From Desulfobacteraceae bacterium UBA2771 (GTDB lineage Bacteria; Desulfobacterota; Desulfobacteria; Desulfobacterales; Desulfosarcinaceae), in assembly GCA_002352605.1 (NCBI GenBank), contig DEIP01000120.1, forward strand, positions 1 to 19,882: a stretch of 19,882 nt of DNA. The letters run 5' to 3'. Position 1 is the first letter of the stretch. Every line of letters begins with the position of its first letter. The position numbers and the translations under genes are program-made. The notes beneath the pieces were generated by a model. That model saw nothing but the letters and a program-made list of their open reading frames with translations, did no database searches and had not been told where the DNA came from. This document shows positions 7,052 through 14,041 of this stretch, piece by piece.

Positions 7052-7581
7052 ACCCGGAGACGGCATCGATAATAGACACAGCGTTCATGACTGCGGCGCT
7101 GGATCTGGCCCGGACGGCTCTGGCGGCCGGTGAGTTTCCCGTGGGTTGCGTGATTACAGACGGCGATACCGTGGTCGCCCGGGGGCAGCGCACGGGCACA
7201 GCCGCTGGATCGGGAAACGAGATCGACCATGCTGAAATTAACGCCCTCAGGCGCCTTTGGGCAACCGGGACGCAGATCAATCGGTCGACGCTGACCCTCT
7301 ACTGCACGATGGAACCCTGCCTCATGTGCTTTGCGGCCATCGTGCTCACCGGCATCGGCAGAATCGTCTACGCCTATGAAGATGTGATGGGCGGCGGGAC
7401 CGGCCTCGACCGATTCGGGTTGCCTCCCTTATATCGGGATGCGGATCTGACGGTGGTCCCCGGTGTGTTGAGAAAAGACAGCCTGTTGCTGTTCCGGCGT
7501 TTCTTCACCGATTCGGGGAACCCATACTGGACGGACAGCCCCTTGAGTCGCTATACCTTGGCCCAATCGGAACGTCCATGA
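7048..7581 (+). CDS. Nucleoside deaminase of the CDA fold (TadA/guanine-deaminase-like)
   Basis: Zinc-dependent deaminase of the cytidine deaminase-like superfamily, 177 aa. The zinc-binding and catalytic motif is HAEINALR (H61, proton-shuttling E63) plus TMEPCLMC (C91, C94), close to TadA's HAE and PCxxC. The N-terminal segment has the usual ALAAGEFPVGCVI strand. The C-terminal half departs from standard TadA (RIVYAYEDVMGGGTGL, then PLYRD and a longer end), so the substrate may be tRNA adenosine-34, guanine or another base. I would not assign tadA firmly. It is translationally coupled to the HsdR-N-like gene by ATGA. A T-run at 7603-7610 follows, but with only a weak 4-bp stem in front. Confidence 0.82.
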   Translation: MNPETASIIDTAFMTAALDLARTALAAGEFPVGCVITDGDTVVARGQRTGTAAGSGNEIDHAEINALRRLWATGTQINRSTLTLYCTMEPCLMCFAAIVLTGIGRIVYAYEDVMGGGTGLDRFGLPPLYRDADLTVVPGVLRKDSLLLFRRFFTDSGNPYWTDSPLSRYTLAQSERP

Positions 7582-7612
7582 TCGGCTGTCGTGCGATTTT
7601 CCTTTTTTTTCC

Positions 7613-7639
7613 TTGCATTTGCCGACGGCGTCATATATT
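7613..7639 (+). promoter_or_regulatory. Candidate promoter of the infC operon
   Basis: TTGCAT (7613-7618) and TATATT (7634-7639) are separated by 15 bases, slightly short; TATTGA at 7636-7641 would give 17. It lies about 115 bases before the infC start codon and after the deaminase stop, where an operon promoter is expected. Confidence 0.35.
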
Positions 7640-7739
7640 GAATCAAAGTTTGGTACCGGGTCAATTCTCGGTATTTATTTCGGAAGAGTGACATTGGTCC
7701 GCCGATGGGCGGCAGGGTCGATATAAACATTAGGGCCTC

Positions 7740-7755
7740 AGGAGGTGGAAGCATA
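7740..7755 (+). promoter_or_regulatory. Shine-Dalgarno and AUA start codon of infC
   Basis: AGGAGGTG (7740-7747), an almost complete anti-SD complement, is followed after five bases by ATA (7753-7755) in frame with IF-3. The in-frame ATGs at 7705 and 7777 have no SD, and the 7705 ATG lies in the loop of a CCGCC/GGCGG hairpin (7699-7712). The site decides the infC start. Confidence 0.8.
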
Positions 7756-8295
7756 GCTGGTCCCAGATATAGACAGATGGAAAAGAGACGTCCCGATACC
7801 ACACGGATTAATCAGGGTATCCGGACCAGGGAAGTCCGCTTGATTGACCCGGAGGGAAACCAGGTCGGCGTTCTTCCGATTCATCAAGCGTTGGCCAGAG
7901 CCAATGATTTCGGTTTGGACCTTGTCGAAATTTCGCCCAACGCGAAACCGCCGGTATGCAAGATCATGGATTACGGGCGTTTCAAGTACGAGCAGACCAA
8001 AAAACAGCAGGAAGCCAAGAAGAAGCAGACCACTTTCCAGATCAAAGAGATCAAGGTCCGGCCCAAAACCGGAAACCATGATCTTGAGACGAAAATGGGG
8101 CATATTCGTAAATTTCTTGGCCGAAAAGACAAGGTTAAGGTGACCGTGATGTTTCGGGGTCGGGAAATCACGCTATCGGACCGTGGCAGAGCCCTGTTGC
8201 AACAAATTGCCACAGAACTGGAAGAGATCGCCGTTGTGGAACAGTATCCCAAGTTCGAGGGGCGAACGATGATGATGATTCTGGCGCCCAGATAG
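7753..8295 (+). CDS. infC: Translation initiation factor IF-3, AUA start codon
   Basis: IF-3 binds the 30S subunit, blocks premature 50S joining and discriminates against wrong initiator codons and tRNAs. The 180-aa protein shows the usual two-domain form. The N-domain begins RINQGIRTREVRLIDPEGNQVG and contains LDLVEISPNAKPPVCKIMDYGRFKYE. A basic linker (QTKKQQEAKKKQ) follows, then the C-domain with IKEIKVRP, GRKDKVKVTVMFRGREI and FEGRTMMMILAP. The start is set by the strong SD before ATA at 7753. Rare start codons on infC (AUU in E. coli) are the known basis of IF-3 autoregulation, so an AUA start fits. It is followed by a strong hairpin before rpmI. Confidence 0.95.
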   Translation: MAGPRYRQMEKRRPDTTRINQGIRTREVRLIDPEGNQVGVLPIHQALARANDFGLDLVEISPNAKPPVCKIMDYGRFKYEQTKKQQEAKKKQTTFQIKEIKVRPKTGNHDLETKMGHIRKFLGRKDKVKVTVMFRGREITLSDRGRALLQQIATELEEIAVVEQYPKFEGRTMMMILAPR

Positions 8296-8370
8296 TGCTG
8301 CCGGGTCGATGACCGGCTGTGGTACCGGCTCTTGGGCCATGGCTCACGCGAAAAGAAACCACCCGTTTCA

Positions 8371-8415
8371 ACAGCTGGCGTGAACGCATGTGTTTCGTTC
8401 ACGCCAGCTGTTTTT
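8371..8415 (+). terminator. Strong intrinsic terminator/attenuator between infC and rpmI
   Basis: Perfect 16-bp inverted repeat: left arm 8371-8386 (ACAGCTGGCGTGAACG), 9-base loop 8387-8395, right arm 8396-8411, then a T-run 8411-8415. It lies in the 222-base gap after infC. Upstream, TCACGC (8344-8349) is complementary to GCGTGA (8378-8383) in the left arm, so a competing antiterminator pairing is possible. A smaller imperfect hairpin (GCCGG/CCGGC, about 8299-8316) also lies in the gap. A weak promoter-like pair, TTGGAA/GATAAT (8453-8478, spacing only 14), occurs between the hairpin and rpmI. Confidence 0.85.
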
Positions 8416-8517
8416 AATATGGGGTTTCCGCCGGACGTGTTAACGCAGGCGGTTGGAATGTCAGACCGTTTCGATAATTCAGAATGATGATCAAATTTTT
8501 GTTCAAGGAGAGAAACC

Positions 8518-8715
8518 ATGCCGAAAATTAAAACCAACCGGGCGGCCGCAAAGCGGTTCAAGAAGACCGGGTCCGGCCGATACACCTTTTCAAAATCTCA
8601 CCACAGTCACCTCCTGACGACCAAGAGTCGGAAGCGTAAACGGTCCCTGAAAAAGATGCAACTGGTCAAAAAGAGTGATATGCGGGAAGTTCGGCTCCTT
8701 TTACCAAACGGGTAA
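8518..8715 (+). CDS. rpmI: 50S ribosomal protein L35
   Basis: 65-aa, strongly basic protein with the L35 pattern: MPKIKTNRAAAKRFKKTGSG, then HLLTTKSRKRKRSLKK and a C-terminal end in VRLLLPNG. Length is normal. It is a component of the large subunit. AAGGAG (8505-8510) lies seven bases before the ATG. It sits between infC and rplT as in most bacteria, but here the infC-rpmI gap of 222 bases carries a strong terminator hairpin. Confidence 0.97.
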   Translation: MPKIKTNRAAAKRFKKTGSGRYTFSKSHHSHLLTTKSRKRKRSLKKMQLVKKSDMREVRLLLPNG

Positions 8716-8816
8716 TCGGCGGTAAGATATGAATTTATATGGCAGGTTTTACCGGCGGCGGCATTTGTGGTGCGATGCGAGCGGCACGGTGGCTCTGTTA
8801 TCAAGGAGATGAGATC

Positions 8817-9167
8817 ATGCGAATTAAAAGAGGATTCAAGGCGAGAAGACGCCGTAAGAAAGTGTTGAAACTGGCCAAAGGATTCCGCGGTGGGCGAAGC
8901 AAACTGTTTCGGACTGCGGCCGATTCCGTCGACAAGGCCCTTAACTACGCCTATCGGGATCGTAAACAGCGAAAACGCCAGTTCCGTCGATTGTGGATTG
9001 CCCGCATTAATGCCGCGGCGCGCATGAATGATCTTTCGTACAGCCGATTCATCAATGGTCTTAAAAAGGCCGACGTGAACCTGGATCGAAAGGTACTTGC
9101 CGAGCTCGCAATATCAGATCCCTCTGGATTTGCTCAGATTGCCGCGTTGGCGTCACAGCAGGGCTAA
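8817..9167 (+). CDS. rplT: 50S ribosomal protein L20
   Basis: 116-aa L20, which binds 23S rRNA early in 50S assembly and is a known translational or transcriptional repressor of its own operon in other bacteria. It opens MRIKRGFKARRRRKKVLKLA and contains FRGGRSKLFRTA, RDRKQRKRQFRRLWI and NAAARMNDLSYSRFINGL. The open frame extends upstream to 8739, but the true start is ATG 8817: it matches the family N-terminus and has AAGGAGAT (8803-8810) in front. It follows rpmI after about 100 bases. Confidence 0.97.
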   Translation: MRIKRGFKARRRRKKVLKLAKGFRGGRSKLFRTAADSVDKALNYAYRDRKQRKRQFRRLWIARINAAARMNDLSYSRFINGLKKADVNLDRKVLAELAISDPSGFAQIAALASQQG

Positions 9168-9236
9168 CCCGGGTTTTCCTGTCGCGGCGAGCTCCCCCCG
9201 CTGCCCTTCCCCTTTAAAGCCGATAATGCGACCGCA

Positions 9237-9268
9237 GTCCTCGTCCCGCTCCGGCGGGACCGAGGGAC
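9237..9268 (+). other. Large stem-loop in the pheS leader
   Basis: A 7-bp perfect hairpin (GTCCCGC 9243-9249, loop TCCG, GCGGGAC 9254-9260) extends outward with GTCCTC-type pairing (9237-9242 with 9262-9268), interrupted by bulges at 9261 and 9266. No T-run follows, so it is not an intrinsic terminator. It lies 31 bases before the pheS start and could affect pheS translation or transcription. I see no Phe-rich leader peptide and no T-box. Confidence 0.5.
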
Positions 9269-9298
9269 AGCGAAAATCCATATAACAGAGCGACGATC

Positions 9299-10306
9299 GT
9301 GGAAAATACCATTGAACGGATATATGCGGGTGCCATGGAAGCGCTGGCATCGGCGACCGATGCCGATGCGGTGAACGACCTTTCCACCCAATACCTGGGT
9401 CGTAAAGGACGCATCACGCACTATTTGAGAAACATTTCAAGCCTTCCCGTCGAGCAGCGGCCCCAGGCGGGCAAGCGGGTCAATGAAATCAAACGATCCC
9501 TCGAGGGTGAATTCAAGAATGCGCTGACCCATTTGGCCAATCGGTCCAAAACGGTGACGGACCGCATCGATGTCTCCCTGCCGGGCCGGGCTCCGAAAAA
9601 GGGATCGCTCCACCCCATTACCCAGATCACCAACCGGATCTGCGGCATCTTTTCCCAGATGGGTTTTGATGTGGTCGAAGGCCCGGAAGTGGAATCCGAC
9701 TACTACAATTTCGAGGCCCTCAACATTCCCAAAAATCACCCTGCCCGGGACATGCAGGACACCTTTTACGTGTCGGAAAATGTGGTCCTTCGAACCCACA
9801 CCTCTCCCACCCAGCCCCGGGTGATGGAAAGGCAGCAGCCACCTGTTCGTATCATCGCCCCCGGCAAGGTGTACCGATGCGATTCGGATCTGACCCACAC
9901 GCCCATGTTTCACCAGGTGGAGGGGCTTTTGGTGGACCGACATGTTTCCTTCGCCGATCTCAAGGGCACCCTGACCGCCTTCATTCACCAGATGTTTGAC
10001 GACCGGACCACCTTGCGCTTTCGGCCCAGTTTTTTCCCCTTCACCGAACCCAGCGCCGAGGTGGATATCCGCTGCGTGATCTGCCGGGGAAAGGGATGCC
10101 GTGTCTGTTCCCACACCGGTTGGTTAGAGATACTGGGCTCCGGCATGGTCCATCCGGCGGTGTTCGAAAATATCGGCTATGACACCAGCCGATACACCGG
10201 TTTTGCTTTCGGCATGGGCGTGGAACGCATCGCCATGCTTAAATACGGTATTGATGATATCCGGCGCTATTTCGATAATGACTGCCGATTCCTAAGTCAA
10301 TTTTAA
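9299..10306 (+). CDS. pheS: Phenylalanyl-tRNA synthetase alpha subunit
   Basis: Catalytic subunit of the alpha2beta2 class II synthetase that charges tRNA-Phe. The 335-aa length is normal. An N-terminal coiled-coil (about 1-85) includes LGRKGRITHYLRN. The class II core has HPITQITNRI, VVEGPEVESDYYNFEALNIP, HPARDMQDTFYV, RTHTSPTQPRVM, PGKVYRCDSDLTHTPMFHQVEG and the C-terminal GFAFGMGVERIAMLKYGI (motif 3). The Cys-rich segment CVICRGKGCRVC (about 259-270) is a common family insertion. The start is GTG at 9299 with only a weak SD. It follows rplT after a 131-base gap with a stem-loop. Confidence 0.97.
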   Translation: MENTIERIYAGAMEALASATDADAVNDLSTQYLGRKGRITHYLRNISSLPVEQRPQAGKRVNEIKRSLEGEFKNALTHLANRSKTVTDRIDVSLPGRAPKKGSLHPITQITNRICGIFSQMGFDVVEGPEVESDYYNFEALNIPKNHPARDMQDTFYVSENVVLRTHTSPTQPRVMERQQPPVRIIAPGKVYRCDSDLTHTPMFHQVEGLLVDRHVSFADLKGTLTAFIHQMFDDRTTLRFRPSFFPFTEPSAEVDIRCVICRGKGCRVCSHTGWLEILGSGMVHPAVFENIGYDTSRYTGFAFGMGVERIAMLKYGIDDIRRYFDNDCRFLSQF

Positions 10307-10324
10307 CGGAGCGTCCCTGAACCG

Positions 10325-12739
10325 ATGAAAGTAAGTCTAAGCTGGCTGAAAAAATATGTGCCCATCAATATGGCGGTCTCTGATCTTGCCGATGCGCTGA
10401 CCATGGCCGGACTCGAAGTGGAAGCCGTGGAAGATCGGTACGCCTATCTGGATACGGTGGTTGTCGGTCGGGTGGTGGAGGTGCTTCCGCATCCCAACGC
10501 CGATCGGCTGAAATTGTGCCGGGTGGACGGTGGAGACGGCATTGTGCCGGTCGTTTGCGGAGCACCTAACGTGATGGTCGGTATGAAAGCGCCCCTGGCC
10601 CGTGTCGGCACCCTGCTGCCCAGCGGCACGTTGTTGGAAAATACCGTCATTCGGGGCGAAGCCTCCGAAGGAATGCTGTGCAGCGAGGCCGAATTGGGAT
10701 TGGGCCATGACGGTTCCGGACTGATGATTCTGGATGGGGATTTCCAGCCGGGCGTTTCTTTGAAATCGGCCCTTGCGCTTTCTGATCACACCTTCGAAAT
10801 TGGGCTGACACCCAACCGGCCCGATTGCTTGAGCATGATGGGCGTAGCCCGCGAGATTGCCGCCATCCAGGGTGTTCCCATGAATTCGCCCGTATTCAGC
10901 CTGCCCGATGCCGAGGGCGACATCGGCGCGTTGGCTTCGGTGACCGTCGAAGCACCGGCGCATTGCCCCCGGTATACCTGCCGACTGCTGGAACGCATCA
11001 CTGTCACGCCATCTCCACAATGGCTCCAGGATCGTCTGCGCTCGGTGGGTGTACGGCCCATCAACAACCTGGTTGACGTGACCAATTTCGTGATGCTGGA
11101 AACCGGCCAGCCCCTGCACGCCTTTGATTTTGACAACCTGGCCGGCCATCGCATCGTGGTTCGAACGGCTGCACAGGGAGAGCCCTTTACCACGCTGGAT
11201 CAAAAGCCTCGCCGGCTTTCCGAACAGATGCTCATGATCTGCGATGGCGAAAAACCGGTTGCCGTGGGCGGTGTCATGGGAGGGCTGAATTCGGAGATCG
11301 AGGCCTCGACCACCCGTGTGCTCATTGAAAGTGCCTGCTTCGACCCGATCAGCATCCGCAAAACGTCAAAGGCCCTGGGGCTCAATACCGATGCCTCCCA
11401 TCGGTTCGAACGGGGTGTGGATCCGGATGGCACGCTTTTCGCTTTGGACCGTGCCGCCGGCCTCATGGCCGAACTGGGGCGGGGGCGGCTGGTGGGCGGT
11501 ACGATCGATGAAGATTTCAGGAACACCGATCCCCTGGTGCTGACGTTGTGTGTGGATGCCACCAACAATCTGCTGGGCACCGATTTGGATCGTGATCGTA
11601 TGGCTTTGCTGCTGGAAAGCATCGCATTCAAGGTTAAGAACGGCGACAAAAACGACCTTTGGGTAAAGGTGCCGTCATTCCGGGTGGATGTCACCCGCCC
11701 CCGGGATCTGGTGGAAGAGGTGGCCCGGCTTTCCGGCTACAACCAAATCCCAATCACCTTCCCCGCGTTACCTGCCCGGGGTACGCATCCTTCTTCAATG
11801 ATGGTCCGGCGAAATAAGGTCAGGGATATTCTCAGCGGGTTCGGATTCTCCGAGACGATCAATTACAGCTTTATCAGCGCCGAGTCCTGCGACCGGATTC
11901 AACTGGCCGATGATGACCCCCGCCGCGGCCATGTGGCTTTGCTCAATCCCATTTCCGAGGAGCAGGCGGTAATGCGGACCACTCTGATCCCCGGCATGCT
12001 TGAAGCGGCCCAGCGAAATATTTCCCGACAGCAGAACAGCCTGCGCCTGTTTGAAGTCGGCAAGGTCTTCCTTCCCCAACCGCATCTCCCCCTTCCCCTG
12101 GAAAAAGAGATGCTGGTCGGCCTCTGGACCGGTCCACGCCTAAAGGCCGCCTGGCATACGCAGGAAGCGGCATGTGATTTTTTTGATATTAAGGGTGTGG
12201 TCGAAGGGATGGCCCTTTCACTCGGCATTACCGAATTGTCATTTACCGCGCTGCCGGATGACCGGTGTTGCTACACCCGCGCAGGCCATACGGCCCAGAT
12301 CCTTCACGGCGGGAAGATGGTGGGTATTGTGGGTGAGGTGGACGCCTCGGTGGTGGACGGTTACAGTCTCAGGCAGACGACGTTTGTTTTTGAGTTGGAT
12401 CTGGAGATGCTCGACCAGCTCCTGCCTGATGACAAGCAAATGGCACCGATACCGCGTTTTCCTTCAACGGCCCGTGATATCACCGTTATCGTCGACCATG
12501 AAATCGAATCCAGTCGCCTGTTAGACGCGGTGACCCAATTTGGCGAAAAACTGGTGGGGGACCTGTACCTGTTTGATGTGTTTGCCGGTGATCCCATACC
12601 GGAAGGAAAAAAGAGTGTATCTTTCAGGGTCGTTTATCGATCCGCCGAACGTACACTGGAGGATGAAACCGTCAACGAGATTCATCACCATCTCACCCAT
12701 CGCTTGATTACCGAATTTGGTGCGGCACTGCCGACCTGA
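10325..12739 (+). CDS. pheT: Phenylalanyl-tRNA synthetase beta subunit
   Basis: 804-aa non-catalytic subunit that binds tRNA-Phe and carries the editing site removing Tyr-tRNA-Phe. Domains in order are: N-terminal MKVSLSWLKKYVP; an EMAP/OB tRNA-binding domain (about 41-150, with HPNADRL and CGAPNV); the B3/4 editing domain (about 210-380, with RPINNLVDVTNF and MGGLNSEI); B5 (about 400-475); the catalytic-like core (GFSETINYSF, EVGKVFLP); and a C-terminal FDX-ACB anticodon-binding domain (about 710-804, PRFPSTARDITVIVD). Length is normal. The start is 18 bases after pheS, so the two are co-transcribed and probably coupled. Confidence 0.97.
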   Translation: MKVSLSWLKKYVPINMAVSDLADALTMAGLEVEAVEDRYAYLDTVVVGRVVEVLPHPNADRLKLCRVDGGDGIVPVVCGAPNVMVGMKAPLARVGTLLPSGTLLENTVIRGEASEGMLCSEAELGLGHDGSGLMILDGDFQPGVSLKSALALSDHTFEIGLTPNRPDCLSMMGVAREIAAIQGVPMNSPVFSLPDAEGDIGALASVTVEAPAHCPRYTCRLLERITVTPSPQWLQDRLRSVGVRPINNLVDVTNFVMLETGQPLHAFDFDNLAGHRIVVRTAAQGEPFTTLDQKPRRLSEQMLMICDGEKPVAVGGVMGGLNSEIEASTTRVLIESACFDPISIRKTSKALGLNTDASHRFERGVDPDGTLFALDRAAGLMAELGRGRLVGGTIDEDFRNTDPLVLTLCVDATNNLLGTDLDRDRMALLLESIAFKVKNGDKNDLWVKVPSFRVDVTRPRDLVEEVARLSGYNQIPITFPALPARGTHPSSMMVRRNKVRDILSGFGFSETINYSFISAESCDRIQLADDDPRRGHVALLNPISEEQAVMRTTLIPGMLEAAQRNISRQQNSLRLFEVGKVFLPQPHLPLPLEKEMLVGLWTGPRLKAAWHTQEAACDFFDIKGVVEGMALSLGITELSFTALPDDRCCYTRAGHTAQILHGGKMVGIVGEVDASVVDGYSLRQTTFVFELDLEMLDQLLPDDKQMAPIPRFPSTARDITVIVDHEIESSRLLDAVTQFGEKLVGDLYLFDVFAGDPIPEGKKSVSFRVVYRSAERTLEDETVNEIHHHLTHRLITEFGAALPT

Positions 12740-12780
12740 TCCATCTGAAGCCGCCGGCAGCGCTACGACTGATATGGATA

Positions 12781-13149
12781 ATGCCGATGAAAGAAGATGC
12801 TTACGGTGTCGCCGAGATACCCGACAAGTTTTATTTCAAGATCGGTGAGGTCAGTCATATCGCCGGCACGCCTCCGTACGTACTACGGTTCTGGGAAAGT
12901 GAATTCAAGCAGATTAAGCCCAAGCGGACCGATGCGGGGCAGCGCCTTTACCGCAAACAGGATGTGGTGCTGGTCTTAAGGATAAAACACCTTCTCTACG
13001 ACCGAAAATTCACCATCGAAGGCGCTCGGCAGCATCTAAAGAAAAAATATGGCACGCCGGCGGAACCAACTCCCGCCTTGCCTGATCTTACCGAGATCAG
13101 GGCGGAACTGATACACATCCGGGACCTGATCGATACCCGTCGACCTTGA
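12781..13149 (+). CDS. MerR-family transcriptional regulator
   Basis: 122-aa protein with a winged-helix MerR DNA-binding domain at about 18-85: FYFKIGEVSHIAGTPPYVLRFWESEF, KPKRTDAGQRLYRKQDV and LRIKHLLYDRKFTIEGARQHL. There are no effector-binding cysteines or large C-terminal domain, only a short helix (LTEIRAELIHIRDLI), so the ligand is unknown. In many Desulfobacterota a MerR-type gene follows pheT, and here it starts 41 bases after it. The ATG at 12781 or the in-frame ATG at 12787 could be the start, neither with a strong SD. Its target is unknown; autoregulation of the pheST operon is possible but unproven. Confidence 0.85.
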   Translation: MPMKEDAYGVAEIPDKFYFKIGEVSHIAGTPPYVLRFWESEFKQIKPKRTDAGQRLYRKQDVVLVLRIKHLLYDRKFTIEGARQHLKKKYGTPAEPTPALPDLTEIRAELIHIRDLIDTRRP

Positions 13150-13216
13150 TTGCCGAAAGTGGACCATCGTTTGAGGCGTTCTTCCCCGGCGGCGTGTTGG
13201 GAGAGATAGAAATATA

Positions 13217-13245
13217 TTGACAGCGCGTCTGTTTTACCCTAATTA
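13217..13245 (+). promoter_or_regulatory. Candidate promoter of tRNA-Gly
   Basis: A perfect TTGACA (13217-13222) is followed after 17 bases by TAATTA (13240-13245), a weak -10. The predicted start of transcription would be about 8-10 bases before the tRNA 5' end at 13260, a usual distance. No gene lies in 13150-13259. Confidence 0.5.
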
Positions 13246-13259
13246 GTACATTTTGGTGA

Positions 13260-13335
13260 GCGGGCATAGCTCAGTTGGTAGAGTACAAGCTTCCCAAGCT
13301 TGGTGTCGCGAGTTCGAATCTCGTTGCCCGCTCCA
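13260..13335 (+). tRNA. tRNA-Gly (anticodon CCC), CCA encoded
   Basis: A complete cloverleaf can be drawn: acceptor GCGGGCA (13260-13266) with TGCCCGC (13325-13331); D-arm GCTC/GAGT; anticodon stem CAAGC/GCTTG around the loop TTCCCAA, anticodon CCC at 13293-13295; variable loop; T-arm GCGAG/CTCGT with loop TTCGAAT. Position 73 is T and CCA (13333-13335) is encoded. The anticodon reads GGG. It stands alone between merR and rimP, with its own candidate promoter and terminator. Confidence 0.97.
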
Positions 13336-13450
13336 TTTCAGGTCCGTTTTCGTCTGTTTCGGTGATCGCTGCCTGGACAATGGTGGATTTTCCGCTGGAC
13401 GTGGTGTTATGGACTGGTAAGTGACGGTATCCATAATCGGTTGAACATGG

Positions 13451-13479
13451 AAACGGGCTGTTTGCCCGTTTTTGTTTTT
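13451..13479 (+). terminator. Intrinsic terminator after tRNA-Gly and directly before rimP
   Basis: Perfect 8-bp stem AAACGGGC (13451-13458) / GCCCGTTT (13464-13471), five-base loop TGTTT, then a T-rich run (13469-13479). It lies 115 bases after the tRNA and ends 13 bases before the rimP ATG, so a promoter downstream of it for rimP would not fit. A 7-bp inverted repeat TTATGGA/TCCATAA (13407-13436) lies upstream of it. Confidence 0.85.
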
Positions 13480-13492
13480 GTTCGGTGAGGAT

Positions 13493-14041
13493 ATGGCAAA
13501 ACGCACTGGAAAACGAGGAGTTAAAGCGGGGAAGCGGGCGGCTTATCGCCAAGCCGTTCCGGAGACCCTGAAGCAGCAGCGGGCATTTGTTGATTCGGTT
13601 ACCCGTCTGGCCGATTCACTGTGTCTCTCCGAAGGATTGGAGCTGGTCCATGTTGAGTATCAGCGCGAGCCGGGCGGCCTGACATTGCGCCTTTATCTGG
13701 ATAATCCCGGGGGCGTCACACTGGACGATTGTGCCGACATCAGCCGACAAATGGACGACCTTTTGGATGTGCACACGCCGGATGCACCGCCATACCGGTT
13801 GGAGGTATCATCACCGGGCCGCGACCGGCCGGTGGGCAAGCTCAATGATTTTATGCGTTTTACGGGTCATCGCATCAACATTCGTATGGCCGCTGCCGTT
13901 AACGGCCGGAAAAACTTCTCCGGTGTGCTGGATGGGGTGGTCGATGAAATGATCCGGATTCGGCTGGATAACGAGACGGTCAGTTTGAGTTTTAAAGGTA
14001 TAACGCGGGCACGACTGGTCAATTGTAACGGAGAACACTGA
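13493..14041 (+). CDS. rimP: Ribosome maturation factor RimP
   Basis: 182-aa RimP, needed for late 30S subunit maturation. The family core begins after a basic N-terminal extension of about 25-30 residues, with LADSLCLSEGLELVHVEYQ, LRLYLDNPGGVTLDDCADISRQMDDLLD, YRLEVSSPGRDRP and FSGVLDGVV. The open frame extends to a TTG at 13472, but ATG 13493 is the likely start. The SD candidate GGTGAGG (13484-13490) ends only two bases before it, closer than usual. It is the first gene of the rimP-nusA-infB operon, and its stop overlaps the nusA start (TGATG, 14039-14043). Confidence 0.92.
   Translation: MAKRTGKRGVKAGKRAAYRQAVPETLKQQRAFVDSVTRLADSLCLSEGLELVHVEYQREPGGLTLRLYLDNPGGVTLDDCADISRQMDDLLDVHTPDAPPYRLEVSSPGRDRPVGKLNDFMRFTGHRINIRMAAAVNGRKNFSGVLDGVVDEMIRIRLDNETVSLSFKGITRARLVNCNGEH

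Noticed and set aside
7581..7610. Possible terminator after the deaminase gene
   Set aside because: There is a run of eight Ts at 7603-7610, but only a 4-bp stem (ATCG/CGAT) with a 9-base loop precedes it, too weak to call.
7705..7752. ATG 7705 as the infC start
   Set aside because: No SD precedes it, it lies in the loop of a CCGCC/GGCGG hairpin, and the strong SD at 7740-7747 points to ATA 7753.
8739..8816. Upstream extension of rplT to 8739
   Set aside because: The L20 N-terminus MRIKRGFKARRRR begins at 8817, with AAGGAGAT just before it.
10337..11203. 288-codon minus-strand frame opposite pheT
   Set aside because: It is an antisense shadow of a highly conserved pheT sequence, with nothing that suggests a real protein.
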